In this document: positions 1 to 9,119 of the stretch, piece after piece
Layout: each line of letters begins with the position of its first letter
How positions within the stretch are numbered: position 1 is the first letter of the stretch
Source of the DNA: Natrinema sp. DC36
GTDB taxonomy: Archaea; Halobacteriota; Halobacteria; Halobacteriales; Natrialbaceae
Assembly: GCF_020405225.1 (NCBI RefSeq)
Contig: NZ_CP084472.1
Location: 2,232,001-2,296,000, forward strand
Direction: 5' to 3'
DNA length: 64,000 bases
Notes under the pieces: generated by a model
What the model was told of the DNA's origin: nothing
The model's input: the letters and a program-made list of their open reading frames with translations, nothing else
Databases searched by the model: none
Translations under genes and position numbers: made by a program

Positions 1-587
1 TCGCTCTGAACCTGTGCACCTCCCCTCGCTGTCCACCACTCCCGAAACGTCTCCGTCGCGAACTCCGGCAACTCTCGCTCGCCGGTGATGCCGAGGAGTT
101 TCTCGCCGAGCCATTGCGTCGCGGAGAGCCCCATCACGAAATTCGTCGTCCGGGGGAACATCGACCCGAGCGGGGCGAGTCGGCGGTAGTTCGCGAGGAC
201 CCGATTCCGAACGTACTCTCGCGAGAATTTGTCCATCTGTTCCTCGACGTACTCCCCTCGAGCGGTGTTGTGCATCTGCGAGAGGGGAACGTCCGACGGG
301 CAGGCGCTGTCACAGCGCATGCAGTTCGAGCACTTCATCACCGAGTCGTCGATGTCGTGATCGTCCTGGCGCTTGAGCCGCCACTGCTCGGGGCCCTGGA
401 ACTTCGGCCCGGGGAACTCGTCGTCCACCTCGGCGACGGGACAGTTCGTATCGCAGGTCGAGCACTTGTAGCAGTCGTCCGCACCCGGCCGGAGGTCCAT
501 CTCCTCGGCCTCGGGGAACACCTGAATCGGCTCGAACTCGTCGTCGCCCGGTACGCTATCGTCGGTCGGCCGTTCTGCGTCACTCAT
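1..587 (-). CDS. glpC: Anaerobic glycerol-3-phosphate dehydrogenase subunit C (partial)
   Basis: This is the iron-sulfur, quinone-linked subunit that should pass electrons from the GlpAB flavoprotein to the membrane quinone pool. Translating the minus strand from the ATG at 587 gives a protein starting MSDAERPTDD. It carries two ferredoxin-type motifs, CYKCSTCDTNCP and CSNCMRCDSACP, followed by a helical region. The 3' part, where the CCG repeats of this family would lie, is beyond the window edge. It is the third gene of a leftward glpA-glpB-glpC series. The gap of about 150 bases after glpB is larger than the glpA/glpB junction, which has no gap. Confidence 0.93.
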   Translation of the reverse strand, partial: MSDAERPTDDSVPGDDEFEPIQVFPEAEEMDLRPGADDCYKCSTCDTNCPVAEVDDEFPGPKFQGPEQWRLKRQDDHDIDDSVMKCSNCMRCDSACPSDVPLSQMHNTARGEYVEEQMDKFSREYVRNRVLANYRRLAPLGSMFPRTTNFVMGLSATQWLGEKLLGITGERELPEFATETFREWWTARGGAQVQS

Positions 588-738
588 CAAATCACCTGAA
601 TCAGTCGGTTGCCGCCGTTCGTGCCGTTCGTCTCGTCCGTGGCGCTCGTATCGACCGTACCGCTCGCGTCGATCGGGCGAATCAAATTGCGCGCGTGCCG
701 TCGTTCGATTCCGCCGCTCGAGGCGCACACGTCGTCCG

Positions 739-2052
739 TCACCGTTCGCCCTCCGAGGCGGCGCGTCGGCCCGCGACGTAGCCCGTCGCGAGCGAGACGC
801 CGGCGCCCGATTTCTCCGCCGCGAAGTCGTAGCCGCCCAGCACCGCACCCGCCGCCCGGAGGTTCGAAAACTCGGGCTTGTCGGCAGCGTCGAGCGGGCG
901 GAGGTCGCGGTCGACCGGCAGCCCGAACCGCGCGTAGGGCTGGTCGCCGAAGACGTCGTCGACGAACCAGTCGTAGCGGTCCGCCGCGTGCGGGACGTGG
1001 CAGTCGAAGATCGGTTCGAACACCCGTTCGCGCTCGGACTCGACGCCCTTGCCGACGAGTCCGCCCGTCGCGAGCACGTACTGATCGGCTCGGTGGGGGA
1101 CCTCGGCTCCGTGGCGGTCGACGATGACACGATCGATCCGCTCGGAACCGGTCGCGGTCGTCCCATCACCGTCGGTCTCGTAGTCGACCACGGGGACCCC
1201 CGTCGTCACCCGGACGCCCCGCTCCTCGAGCGCGTCGTACAGGAGATCCTCGAGTCGCATCCCGGGCAGGCTGGGCGGCCCCATCGGAACCTCGAAGACG
1301 TCGACGCCGAGGCGGTCCGCGAGGTCGGCTCTGACCGCGTCGGCCCGCTCGTCGCCGAGGATCGCGGGGAAGCCGACGCGGGACTCGCCCTCGAGGTGGG
1401 ATCGAACGGTCTCGGCGAGCGCCTCGCGAGCGGTCGTCTCACCGGCCGTCGTCGCCACGGACTCGTCGTGGTCGAGCAGGTGCGCGTACCGCGTGATTTT
1501 CGCGTCGTCTCGAGCGATGCCGGGGAACCGAACCGTGACCCCGCGGGCCTCGAAGGGGACGCCCGCCGCCTCGAGGTGGGACGCTGCCAGCGGCGCTTCG
1601 AAGTCCGGCAGCGTCTCGAAGCCCACGAGCAGGGCGTCGCGATCGTCGCTCGCGAGGCCGGCGGCGGTCGAAACCGGATACCTGGCGGTCGGCTTGACCG
1701 TGCCACCGTGGGTCGGGACGAGCGCGTTCGCGTCGGTGTGGGCCCCGCTGTAGGCGTCGCCCGCGATATCGTCGAAGAACTCGAGCGCATCGCGAACCGC
1801 CTCGCTTCCGACGCGCTCGTAGGGGTGTCCGTCGGGGAGTTCTTCAAGCGCGTCGAACGGGTCCACGAGCGGGCCGTCGCCCGTCGGCGTGTATCCGAGA
1901 ACGTCGATCAACCCGCTGGCGTGCCGGAGCGTGCTCTGCTTGGACGAAACCAGCCGAACTTGCACGTCTTCGTCGCGCTCTGTCGCGGCGAGCGCAGCGG
2001 TCGTCCCGGCGAGTCCGCCGCCGATGACGAGGACGTCGTCCTCGATCGCCAT
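739..2052 (-). CDS. glpB: Anaerobic glycerol-3-phosphate dehydrogenase subunit B
   Basis: This is the flavoprotein subunit of the glycerol-3-phosphate dehydrogenase that yields dihydroxyacetone phosphate. The 437-residue protein starts with a dinucleotide-binding motif (VIGGGLAGTTAALAA, about residues 9-23). It has a typical FAD-family C-terminus with AGAVLGGYD and a Gly-rich segment near SGAGVSLATGYVAG. Its start codon abuts the glpA stop codon, so the two are almost certainly co-transcribed and probably translationally coupled. Length and order match the GlpABC complexes of other haloarchaea. The only uncertainty is how far it is co-transcribed with glpC, because of the gap after it. Confidence 0.93.
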   Translation of the reverse strand: MAIEDDVLVIGGGLAGTTAALAATERDEDVQVRLVSSKQSTLRHASGLIDVLGYTPTGDGPLVDPFDALEELPDGHPYERVGSEAVRDALEFFDDIAGDAYSGAHTDANALVPTHGGTVKPTARYPVSTAAGLASDDRDALLVGFETLPDFEAPLAASHLEAAGVPFEARGVTVRFPGIARDDAKITRYAHLLDHDESVATTAGETTAREALAETVRSHLEGESRVGFPAILGDERADAVRADLADRLGVDVFEVPMGPPSLPGMRLEDLLYDALEERGVRVTTGVPVVDYETDGDGTTATGSERIDRVIVDRHGAEVPHRADQYVLATGGLVGKGVESERERVFEPIFDCHVPHAADRYDWFVDDVFGDQPYARFGLPVDRDLRPLDAADKPEFSNLRAAGAVLGGYDFAAEKSGAGVSLATGYVAGRRAASEGER

Positions 2053-3807
2053 CTATCGGACCCCCCGTGAGCCGTCGGCCCGCTCCCCCTCGGTCCGACC
2101 GCCGTCGAAGGCCGCGAAATCGATCGCCGCCGTTTCCGCGTCCGCGCTCGCGGGATCGCGGTCCCGGTTCATCGTCGTCGCGTGCAGCGCGTAGTTGAGC
2201 ATGGCCTGCGAGAGCTGTTCGCCCCACAGCGCGTGCCGTTCTCCCTTCCACCGCTCCTGAAAAAGTTCGTCCAGCGCCTCGCGGACCGTCTCCTCGTCGT
2301 GTTCGGGGTGGAGTTCGTTCGCCATGTTCTGACAGCAGAAGCCGCCCTGACAGTTCCCCATCGAAGCGCGCGTCCGGATCCGAACCGCGTTCAGATCCGA
2401 GCCCGACTGCGAGATCGCGTCTTGGATTTCCGCGCGCGTTACCCCCTCGCACTGGCAGATCACCGGGTTCGGCTCGTCCGTCTCGAGCACGTCGCGCGCC
2501 CGGCTTCCCAACCGTTGCTTGCTCCGGCGGGCCACCGGAGAGCGCAGCCCGAAGTCGTCCATGCCGGCCTCGAGCGTCTGGATGTTCTCGCTGCCAGGCA
2601 GGGGTTCCTCGGCGGTCGTACAGGCGGCGTTCACCCCTACCTTCTCGCAGACGTGGTCGGAAATCTCCTCGGCCATCGCCCGGTAAGTGGTGAACTTGCC
2701 GCCGACGATGCTCGACATTCCCGAGACGCCGTCGCGGTCTGCGTGGTCGAGCAAGAAGAAGTCCCGCGTGATGTCGGTCGGGTCCTCGGTACCGGTTCCC
2801 GGCGGCTCGTACAGCGGTCGGACGCCCCAGAACGAGCGGACGGTCCGTGCCTCCTCGAGGATCGGGACGAGTTCCGAGAGGGTGTCGATCATCCGGTCGA
2901 CCTCCCATCCCGATTCCGGATAGTCGTCCGGATCCGAGACCTCCTCGTCGGTCGTCCCGAGGATGGCCGTCGTCTCGTGTGGCACGACGATGTCGGCGTC
3001 GCCCTTCGGCCGACAACGGTTGATCACCGTGTCGACCTGCCGGACGTTCATGATCGTCATGACGCCCTTCGAGGGGCGGACCTCGATCTCGAGATCCGCC
3101 ATCGCGCCGATCTGGCCGGCCCACGCGCCGGTCGCGTTGACGACGTAGTCGGCGGTGATCTCCTCGGTCGTCCCGGGCGTCGCGTGCGTGCGCTTCCCCG
3201 TTCCCGCCTCGTGGCGCACCTCGACGCCGTAGATGTCGTCGCCATCGCGCAAGAGGTTCACCACTTCTGCGTGGGTCTCGATCCGCGCGCCGTGGGCCTC
3301 GGCGTCGATCGCGTTCGCGACGCAGAGCCGGAACGGGTCGACCGCGCCGTCGGGGACCTCGATCGCTCGCTCGATATCGTCCGCGAGGTGCGGTTCGACT
3401 TCGCGGGCTTCCGCACCCGAGAGCACGCGGGCGGGGATCCCACAGTCACGACAGCCCTCGAGTTTCTCGCGGAAGTAGTCGTCCGAATCCTCGGGGCGCT
3501 GGACGAACAGCCCGCCGGTCTCCTCCACGCAGTGGCCCGCGATCTCGCGGAGCACCTCGTTCTCCTCGATACACTCCCGCGCGCTGGCCCGGTCGGACAC
3601 CGCGTACCGCCCGCCGCTGTGCAGCAGGCCGTGCATCCGGCCGGTCGTTCCGTCTGTGAGGGTCCCTCGCTCGACGAGCGTCACCTCGAGGCCGCGGCGC
3701 GCCAGATCGCGAGCGATACCGCAGCCGGTCGAGCCGCCGCCGAGAACGAGGACCTCCGTATCGGTTACCATCCCTTCGTCCGTCTCTACGACGACCCCTT
3801 CCTTCAT
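2053..3807 (-). CDS. glpA: Anaerobic glycerol-3-phosphate dehydrogenase subunit A
   Basis: This is the catalytic FAD subunit, oxidising glycerol 3-phosphate to dihydroxyacetone phosphate. The N-terminal FAD motif is [22 protein letters not shown]-type oxidoreductase domain follows to about residue 380. Near the C-terminus is a BFD-like [2Fe-2S] segment with CQCEG and, some 30 residues later, CQGGFCC. The first ATG (3807) adds 12 residues before [13 protein letters not shown]. The internal ATG at 3771 fits the family N-terminus better and may be the real start. The gene is divergent from glpK and leads the glpABC series. Confidence 0.94.
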   Translation of the reverse strand: MKEGVVVETDEGMVTDTEVLVLGGGSTGCGIARDLARRGLEVTLVERGTLTDGTTGRMHGLLHSGGRYAVSDRASARECIEENEVLREIAGHCVEETGGLFVQRPEDSDDYFREKLEGCRDCGIPARVLSGAEAREVEPHLADDIERAIEVPDGAVDPFRLCVANAIDAEAHGARIETHAEVVNLLRDGDDIYGVEVRHEAGTGKRTHATPGTTEEITADYVVNATGAWAGQIGAMADLEIEVRPSKGVMTIMNVRQVDTVINRCRPKGDADIVVPHETTAILGTTDEEVSDPDDYPESGWEVDRMIDTLSELVPILEEARTVRSFWGVRPLYEPPGTGTEDPTDITRDFFLLDHADRDGVSGMSSIVGGKFTTYRAMAEEISDHVCEKVGVNAACTTAEEPLPGSENIQTLEAGMDDFGLRSPVARRSKQRLGSRARDVLETDEPNPVICQCEGVTRAEIQDAISQSGSDLNAVRIRTRASMGNCQGGFCCQNMANELHPEHDEETVREALDELFQERWKGERHALWGEQLSQAMLNYALHATTMNRDRDPASADAETAAIDFAAFDGGRTEGERADGSRGVR

Positions 3808-4076
3808 TTTATCGGCGGCGGCGGAACGACCGTAACTTTCCGTGTGGATCCGCTCGTCCGTGGTGGGACGACGAGGTTACGCGGCCGGTTTGATGACTCC
3901 GCCTCCGTTAAATTCCACCATTTGGGCCGTTCTAAACGATTGATTCCACCGTACTGTCTCTACTACGTCATACTGTGACACGTTCAGAAACATTTATAAT
4001 GATCGTCAAAATTGTTTACCGATATCGCGCGATCACCAGTAAATAATCGCGTGGCTACACAACCGGGTGAATACGA
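3808..4076. promoter_or_regulatory. Divergent glpA/glpK control region
   Basis: This 269-base spacer separates the leftward glpABC genes from the rightward glpK gene and becomes AT-rich towards glpK. A TAAATAAT box at 4040-4047 lies 30-37 bases before the glpK GTG and is its best TATA candidate. A perfect 10-base palindrome ATCGCGCGAT (4024-4033) sits just upstream of that box. A second TATA-like stretch TTTATAAT lies at 3993-4000. I cannot place the glpA promoter with confidence. In other haloarchaea glycerol genes are induced by glycerol; a regulator site here is inference. Confidence 0.6.
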
Positions 4077-5618
4077 GTGACAGAATCCACGTACGTCGGT
4101 GCGGTCGACCAGGGGACGACCGGGACCCGCTTCATCGTCTTCGATCACGAAGGGCAGGTCGTCGCGAACGCCTACCAGAAACACGAACAGCTCTATCCGG
4201 AACCAGGCTGGGTCGAACACGACCCGATGGAAATCTGGGAGAACACCAAAGATGTCATCCGACAGGCGCTCGGGCAGGCGGATATCGGTCCCGACCGGCT
4301 CGAGGCCATCGGGGTAACCAACCAGCGGGAGACGACGCTGCTGTGGGACGCCGATTCCGGAAATCCGGTCCACAACGCCATCGTCTGGCAGGATCGACGG
4401 ACGACGGATCGCGTCGAGCAACTCGAGGACGACGGGATGGTCGAGACTATCCGCGACAAGACCGGCCTCGAGGCCGACGCCTACTTCTCGGCGACGAAAG
4501 CCGAGTGGCTGCTCGACAACGCCGATCCGATTAAACTCGAGCGCTCCCGCCCGCAGGACATCCGCGACCGCGCGGCGGAGGGGGAGGTCCTGTTCGGTAC
4601 CATCGACTCGTGGTTGATTTACAACCTCACGGGCGAGCACATTACCGAGGTCACGAACGCCTCGCGGACGATGCTCTACAACATCCACGACCTCGCGTGG
4701 GACGACGACCTCCTCGCGGAGTTCTCGATCCCCGAGGCGATGTTGCCCGAGGTCCGGCCCTCGAGCGACGACGAAACGTACGGGTCGACTGACCCCGAGG
4801 GCTTCCTCGAGGCCGAAATTCCGGTCGCGGGGGCGCTGGGCGACCAGCAAGCGGCCCTGTTCGGCCAAACCTGTTTCGACGCTGGCGACGCGAAGAACAC
4901 CTACGGTACCGGTTCCTTCTTCCTGATGAACACCGGCAACGAGGCCGTCGAGAGCGACCACGGTCTGTTGACCACGATCGGCTTCCAGCGCGCCGGCGAG
5001 GACGTCCAGTACGCGCTCGAGGGGTCGATTTTCGTTACCGGCGCGGCGATCGAGTGGCTCGAGGACATGACACTGATCGACGATCCGGCCGAGACGGCGT
5101 CGCTCGCGCGCAGCGTCGATTCGACGGACGGCGTCTACGTCGTCCCCGCCTTTACGGGACTGGGCGCTCCCCACTGGGACCAGCGCGCACGCGGTACCAT
5201 CGTCGGGATGACGCGGGGCACCCGCAAGGAACACGTCGTTCGTGCGACCCTCGAGTCGATCGCGTACCAGACGCGGGACGTGGCGACGGCGATGGAGGCC
5301 GACTCGGGGATCGAAATGACCTCGCTGAAGGTCGACGGCGGCGCGGTCAAGAACAACTTCCTCTGTCAGCTCCAGTCGGACATCATCGGCTCGGAGATCG
5401 TTCGCCCGGTCGTCGACGAAACGACGGCGCTTGGGTCGGCGTACGCGGCCGGACTCGCGGTCGGTTACTGGAGCGATCCCGACGAACTGCGGAGCAACTG
5501 GCAGGTCGACGCGGAGTTCGAACCCGAGATGGATCCGGACGACGCCGATCGGCGCTACGACCGCTGGTCGGACGCCGTCGACCGATCGCGCGACTGGGCG
5601 CGGGACGCGGAGGAGTAA
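4077..5618 (+). CDS. glpK: Glycerol kinase
   Basis: This enzyme phosphorylates glycerol with ATP to give sn-glycerol 3-phosphate, the substrate of GlpABC encoded divergently. The 513-residue FGGY-family protein has the N-terminal signature VGAVDQGTTGTRFIVFD, the substrate-binding segment NQRETTLLWD, the second ATPase half with LGDQQAALFGQ, and KNTYGTGSFFLMNTG near residue 280. The start is a GTG, giving MTESTYVGAVDQ. There is no in-frame ATG close by. It is followed after 3 bases by the membrane protein gene, implying one transcript. It is a core haloarchaeal gene because halophilic algae release glycerol. Confidence 0.96.
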   Translation: MTESTYVGAVDQGTTGTRFIVFDHEGQVVANAYQKHEQLYPEPGWVEHDPMEIWENTKDVIRQALGQADIGPDRLEAIGVTNQRETTLLWDADSGNPVHNAIVWQDRRTTDRVEQLEDDGMVETIRDKTGLEADAYFSATKAEWLLDNADPIKLERSRPQDIRDRAAEGEVLFGTIDSWLIYNLTGEHITEVTNASRTMLYNIHDLAWDDDLLAEFSIPEAMLPEVRPSSDDETYGSTDPEGFLEAEIPVAGALGDQQAALFGQTCFDAGDAKNTYGTGSFFLMNTGNEAVESDHGLLTTIGFQRAGEDVQYALEGSIFVTGAAIEWLEDMTLIDDPAETASLARSVDSTDGVYVVPAFTGLGAPHWDQRARGTIVGMTRGTRKEHVVRATLESIAYQTRDVATAMEADSGIEMTSLKVDGGAVKNNFLCQLQSDIIGSEIVRPVVDETTALGSAYAAGLAVGYWSDPDELRSNWQVDAEFEPEMDPDDADRRYDRWSDAVDRSRDWARDAEE

Positions 5619-5621
5619 CCC

Positions 5622-6695
5622 ATGTTTCAGGTACTCCTACAGGTTCCCGTCATCGGCATGGAACTCGAGGCGTTCATCGTCTTGCTCATCGCCGCTCTCG
5701 CCGGCGGCGCGTTCGGTGCGGCGCTCGGCGCGCTGCCCGCGTTCGTCTTCACGGGGTTCGTCGTCTTCCTCGGCGAGGGGCTGGCCATCCTCGAGGGCGA
5801 ACTCGGCGGACTCGACGCCGTCGGCGCCGGTAACATTGCGACCGGGATCACCGGGACGATCGGCTTCGGCGCGGTTACCGGTCCCCACATCGCCTTCGCC
5901 GGCGGTGTGGCCGCGACGGCGTACGCCGGCCGGAAGTACCCCGAGATGGAACCCGACGACTGGGACTACCACTTCGGGAAGGACATTCTGTACGCGTTCG
6001 GGACCAAGCCCGACATTCTCGCTGTCGGTGCGATCTTCGGCGCCCTCGGCATGCTCATCACTCAGGTGATGGCCGGAATCGGCTTCCCGACGGACAACAT
6101 CGCGCTCTCGGTCGTGGCGACGGCGTTCCTGGCTCGGCTCGCATTCGGTTACCCGCTCGTCGGCAGGGTCGGCGGCTCGAGCATTCTCGACATGTCCCCC
6201 TTCGAGCGCGAGGAGAAACGCGTGGCGGCCGACGGCGGCACCGAGACCGATCGGCTCGCGACTGAACCCTGGCTGCCACATCAGTACGAGTGGTCGGGCG
6301 TCACCGCCATCGGCATCGTCGGCGGGATCCTCGGCGGCTTCATCTGGCTCGAGACCGGGAGCATCTTCCTGGGTTACGCGATCTCCGCGATGAGCCTGCT
6401 GTTTCTCAACCTCGGCGTCGAGAAGATCCCCGTCACCCACCACATCACGCTGTTGGGGTCGACGGGCGCGGTGATCGCGGCGTCGGCCGTCGGAAGCGAC
6501 CCGATCGTGCTGCTCGTCGCTGGCGCGTTCGGCGCGATTAGCGGGCTGCTCGGCGAACTGAGCCAGCGAGTGTTCTACTCGCACTCCGGGACCCACGTCG
6601 ATCCGCCGGCGATGGCGATCGCGGCGTTCATGTTCGTGCTCGGACTCCTCTATCTGGCCGGCCTGCTTCCCAACGCAGGCTATCTCGGCCTCTAA
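5622..6695 (+). CDS. Polytopic membrane protein linked to glycerol kinase (glpX-like gene of haloarchaea)
   Basis: This 357-residue protein is very hydrophobic, with roughly eight to ten membrane segments in two halves. They are separated by a charged loop of about 45 residues (near residues 185-230) that would lie on one face of the membrane. Gly- and Ala-rich helices and repeated GAFGA/GAIFGALG patterns are visible. It starts 3 bases after the glpK stop. In Haloferax volcanii a membrane protein gene in this position has been called glpX and proposed to act in glycerol uptake; I recall that link rather than derive it. It is not a bacterial-type GlpF aquaporin, as I see no NPA motifs, and it is not the GlpX bisphosphatase. 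Confidence 0.85.
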   Translation: MFQVLLQVPVIGMELEAFIVLLIAALAGGAFGAALGALPAFVFTGFVVFLGEGLAILEGELGGLDAVGAGNIATGITGTIGFGAVTGPHIAFAGGVAATAYAGRKYPEMEPDDWDYHFGKDILYAFGTKPDILAVGAIFGALGMLITQVMAGIGFPTDNIALSVVATAFLARLAFGYPLVGRVGGSSILDMSPFEREEKRVAADGGTETDRLATEPWLPHQYEWSGVTAIGIVGGILGGFIWLETGSIFLGYAISAMSLLFLNLGVEKIPVTHHITLLGSTGAVIAASAVGSDPIVLLVAGAFGAISGLLGELSQRVFYSHSGTHVDPPAMAIAAFMFVLGLLYLAGLLPNAGYLGL

Positions 6696-7081
6696 ATCGC
6701 CGGTTCCGTTTCCACCCACCGACCGGGTGCGTCGATCCATCGGCTTCCGTTTCGGTCGGCGACGCTCCCGGCTCGGATCGCTATCGGCCTCGAACCTATT
6801 CGTAACCGAGATAATTAGTACGAAATGACAGTCTTCCCCCGTGATGGAATATATAGTATCTGATTGCTTCGCCGTAAATCGACGACGATCAGTGATCGAT
6901 CGCACTGATCGACAACTTACGTTCAGGACTGCATAGTTCGGTATAGAAGCAGTTTTTGTAGGATATCGGTCGCCAGACTCGATCATCATCTCCGTGATAA
7001 ATGCACTGAACTAACTCACGTCGTGTAGCTGATCTTCGCCTTTATTCCTCACTGCTCCGACTATTATTACGGGATGTCACA
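6696..7081. other. Intergenic region without a gene
   Basis: I see no plausible coding sequence in these 386 bases, which include AT-rich stretches unlike the genes on either side. The main structure is the long dyad at 6886-6911. A TTTATT box near 7040 is the closest promoter-like sequence to the cyclase gene that follows. Confidence 0.6.
6886..6911. repeat. 26-base inverted repeat
   Basis: CGATCAGTG (6886-6894) and its exact complement CACTGATCG (6903-6911) are separated by ATCGATCG. The inner spacer is almost self-complementary, so the whole 26 bases are near-palindromic. It could be an operator for the cyclase gene or a cruciform/terminator structure after the glpK transcript. There is no T-run next to it, which argues against a simple terminator. 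Confidence 0.7.
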
Positions 7082-8308
7082 ATGACCGGACACGATCGCG
7101 ATCAGGATTCGGATGTGGGCGTCGATCGACGAAACTTCGTGCAGGGTTGCGGAGCGGCCGCGGCGATGGCCGTCGCCGGACTGAGCGTCGACTCCGTCGC
7201 GGCGACGGCGGCGGATCTCGACGCGCTCCTCGAGGACTTGCCGAACAACTGGGGGCGGTGGGGCGAGGACGACGAACTCGGCGCGCTCAATCTGCTGGGT
7301 AGCGAGGAGGCGTTCGCCGGGATGGAAGCGGCGATGCAACGCGGTCCCACGGGGATCGAACGGTTCACTCTCCAGATGCCGATGACCGGCGAGGCGATCG
7401 ACGCCCTCGTGGGGGAGGGCGACGCGCCGACGACGGACACCGGCGATCCGATGTTCCCGGGCCGGACGCCGGCCCGTCGCGACAACGCTGCGGACGCGCG
7501 GACCGCCGAACCGTATCCGGGCGGCATGCAGTTCTCCGACGACCGGTTCGTCACGGAGTTCTTCCTCCACGGGACGACCCACATGGACGCTCTCGGTCAC
7601 GGCTGGTACGGCGACGAGGTGTACAACGGCCGCGACGAGTCGGTCACGGCGGCCCCGAAGGAGTTCGACCACGCGGTCCCCGGCTGCGTGGACGGGGAAG
7701 CCGGCGAGGTGAAAGAGACCCACGGCCACTCGGCCGTTGACATCTCCCCGCTAGCCGACGCCGGCGTCGCGGGTCGCGGCGTGTTGCTTGATGTCGGCCG
7801 CGCGCGCGGCGACGACTGCGACCGGCTCCCGCTCGGCGCGGAAGTGACCCTTGAGGACATGAAGGAGACGGCGAAGGCACAGGGAATTGAACTCCGGGAG
7901 CGAGATATCATCCTGCTCCGGACCGGATCGATCGAACGCGTCGCCGACCCCGATGCGGAGTGGGATCCGATGAACGAGCCCGGACTGGTCTTCAGCGAGG
8001 ACCTGATCCGCTGGGTCCACGACATGGGGGTCCCGATGATCGGCGCGGACAACGTCGCCGTCGAGAAGGTGACCCAGACCGTCGGCGACCACACGTTCGT
8101 CCTGCCGCTGCACGGCGCGCTCCTGCGGGATCTGGGCGTGTCGCTCAACGAGATCCTGTGGCTCGATGACCTCGCCGCGCAGTGTGCCGACGACGGGATC
8201 TACGACTTCCTCCTGACCTCGGCACCGCTGCACGTCGAGCGGGCGACGGGCGGGCCGGTCAACCCCATCGTGCTCAAGGCGACGAAACCGAAAGAGAAGC
8301 GATCCTGA
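7082..8308 (+). CDS. Cyclase-family (kynurenine formamidase-like) hydrolase with Tat-type signal
   Basis: This is a member of the metal-dependent cyclase/formamidase superfamily, whose members hydrolyse amides or related bonds. The 408-residue protein has the family metal motif HGTTHMDALGH (about residues 160-170) and a later GADNVAVE segment with a conserved HGALLRDLG. The N-terminus reads DRRNFVQG, followed by an Ala-rich hydrophobic stretch and an ATAADL cleavage-like site. This is typical of twin-arginine export, the main secretion route in haloarchaea. The substrate is unknown, and neither neighbour suggests one. An RR pair so close to the start of a short hydrophobic core makes export probable, not certain. 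Confidence 0.88.
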   Translation: MTGHDRDQDSDVGVDRRNFVQGCGAAAAMAVAGLSVDSVAATAADLDALLEDLPNNWGRWGEDDELGALNLLGSEEAFAGMEAAMQRGPTGIERFTLQMPMTGEAIDALVGEGDAPTTDTGDPMFPGRTPARRDNAADARTAEPYPGGMQFSDDRFVTEFFLHGTTHMDALGHGWYGDEVYNGRDESVTAAPKEFDHAVPGCVDGEAGEVKETHGHSAVDISPLADAGVAGRGVLLDVGRARGDDCDRLPLGAEVTLEDMKETAKAQGIELRERDIILLRTGSIERVADPDAEWDPMNEPGLVFSEDLIRWVHDMGVPMIGADNVAVEKVTQTVGDHTFVLPLHGALLRDLGVSLNEILWLDDLAAQCADDGIYDFLLTSAPLHVERATGGPVNPIVLKATKPKEKRS

Positions 8309-8402
8309 CCGCTGGATCGACGTTCCGTCACCGTCTCGAAGTCGACGGCAGTACCGGGCCACTGACCCGACCGTTTTAGGGGGCGGATCGCTCATCACCG
8401 AT

Positions 8403-9086
8403 ATGACCGCCGATCCGCCGCTCGCCCTCGATATCGACGGCACCCTGACCCGCCCCCAAGGCTGGGGGATCGATCCCCGCGTCTTCGATCCGCTCCGCGA
8501 GTGGGACGCGCCCGTCGTGATCGCGACCGGGAAGGCCTTCCCCTATCCCGTCGCACTCTGTCACTTCGTCGGCATCCCCGAACTCGTCGTCGCCGAAAAC
8601 GGCGGCGTCGTCTACACCGGCGACGACGTTTTCTTCACCGCCGATCGCGAGGCCGCTCGAGCCGTCACCGAGGAGTACCGGGCCGCCGGCTACGAGCTCG
8701 GCTGGGGCGCGGAGGATACCGTCAACCGCTGGCGGGAAACCGAGATTGCCGTCAACTTGGAGCAGCCGATCGACCCCTTGCGCGAGATCGCCGCGAAACA
8801 CGGTCTCGAGGTGATCGACACCGGCTACGCCTACCACGTCAAGGACGCCGATCCGAACAAGGGCGAGGGACTCGAGCGGGTCGCCGCACACGTCGGGATC
8901 GACCTCGCAGACTGCGTCGCCGTCGGCGACTCGATCAACGACGTCTCGACGTTCGAGGCCGTCGGCCGGAGCTTCGCCGTCGCGAACGCCGACGAGATGG
9001 CGAAAGCGGCCGCCGCCGAGGTACTCGACGAGGAGCACGCGGACGGGACGCTCGCGGTGCTCGAGCGCGTCCGAGATAGGAAATAA
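8403..9086 (+). CDS. Phosphoglycolate phosphatase (archaeal HAD type)
   Basis: This is a HAD-superfamily phosphatase of the archaeal phosphoglycolate phosphatase / sucrose-phosphate-phosphatase-like subgroup. It removes phosphate from 2-phosphoglycolate or related small sugar phosphates in the cytoplasm. Motif I is LDIDGTLT (residues 9-16). Motif II is IATGKAF. The final motif is GDSINDVSTFE, with the acidic pair that binds magnesium. A short cap domain lies between them. At 227 residues it has the usual length. The ATG follows an AT-containing stretch, and the gene ends about 30 bases before the convergent hypothetical gene. Confidence 0.9.
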   Translation: MTADPPLALDIDGTLTRPQGWGIDPRVFDPLREWDAPVVIATGKAFPYPVALCHFVGIPELVVAENGGVVYTGDDVFFTADREAARAVTEEYRAAGYELGWGAEDTVNRWRETEIAVNLEQPIDPLREIAAKHGLEVIDTGYAYHVKDADPNKGEGLERVAAHVGIDLADCVAVGDSINDVSTFEAVGRSFAVANADEMAKAAAAEVLDEEHADGTLAVLERVRDRK

Positions 9087-9119
9087 ATCGGCTCGTTCCG
9101 CCGCGACCTCCGTTCCGCG

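Noticed and set aside
2182-3978. Long open frame on the plus strand opposite glpA
   Set aside because: It is the antisense of glpA; in GC-rich haloarchaeal DNA the opposite frame often stays open. Its product is Arg/His-rich, unlike haloarchaeal proteins.
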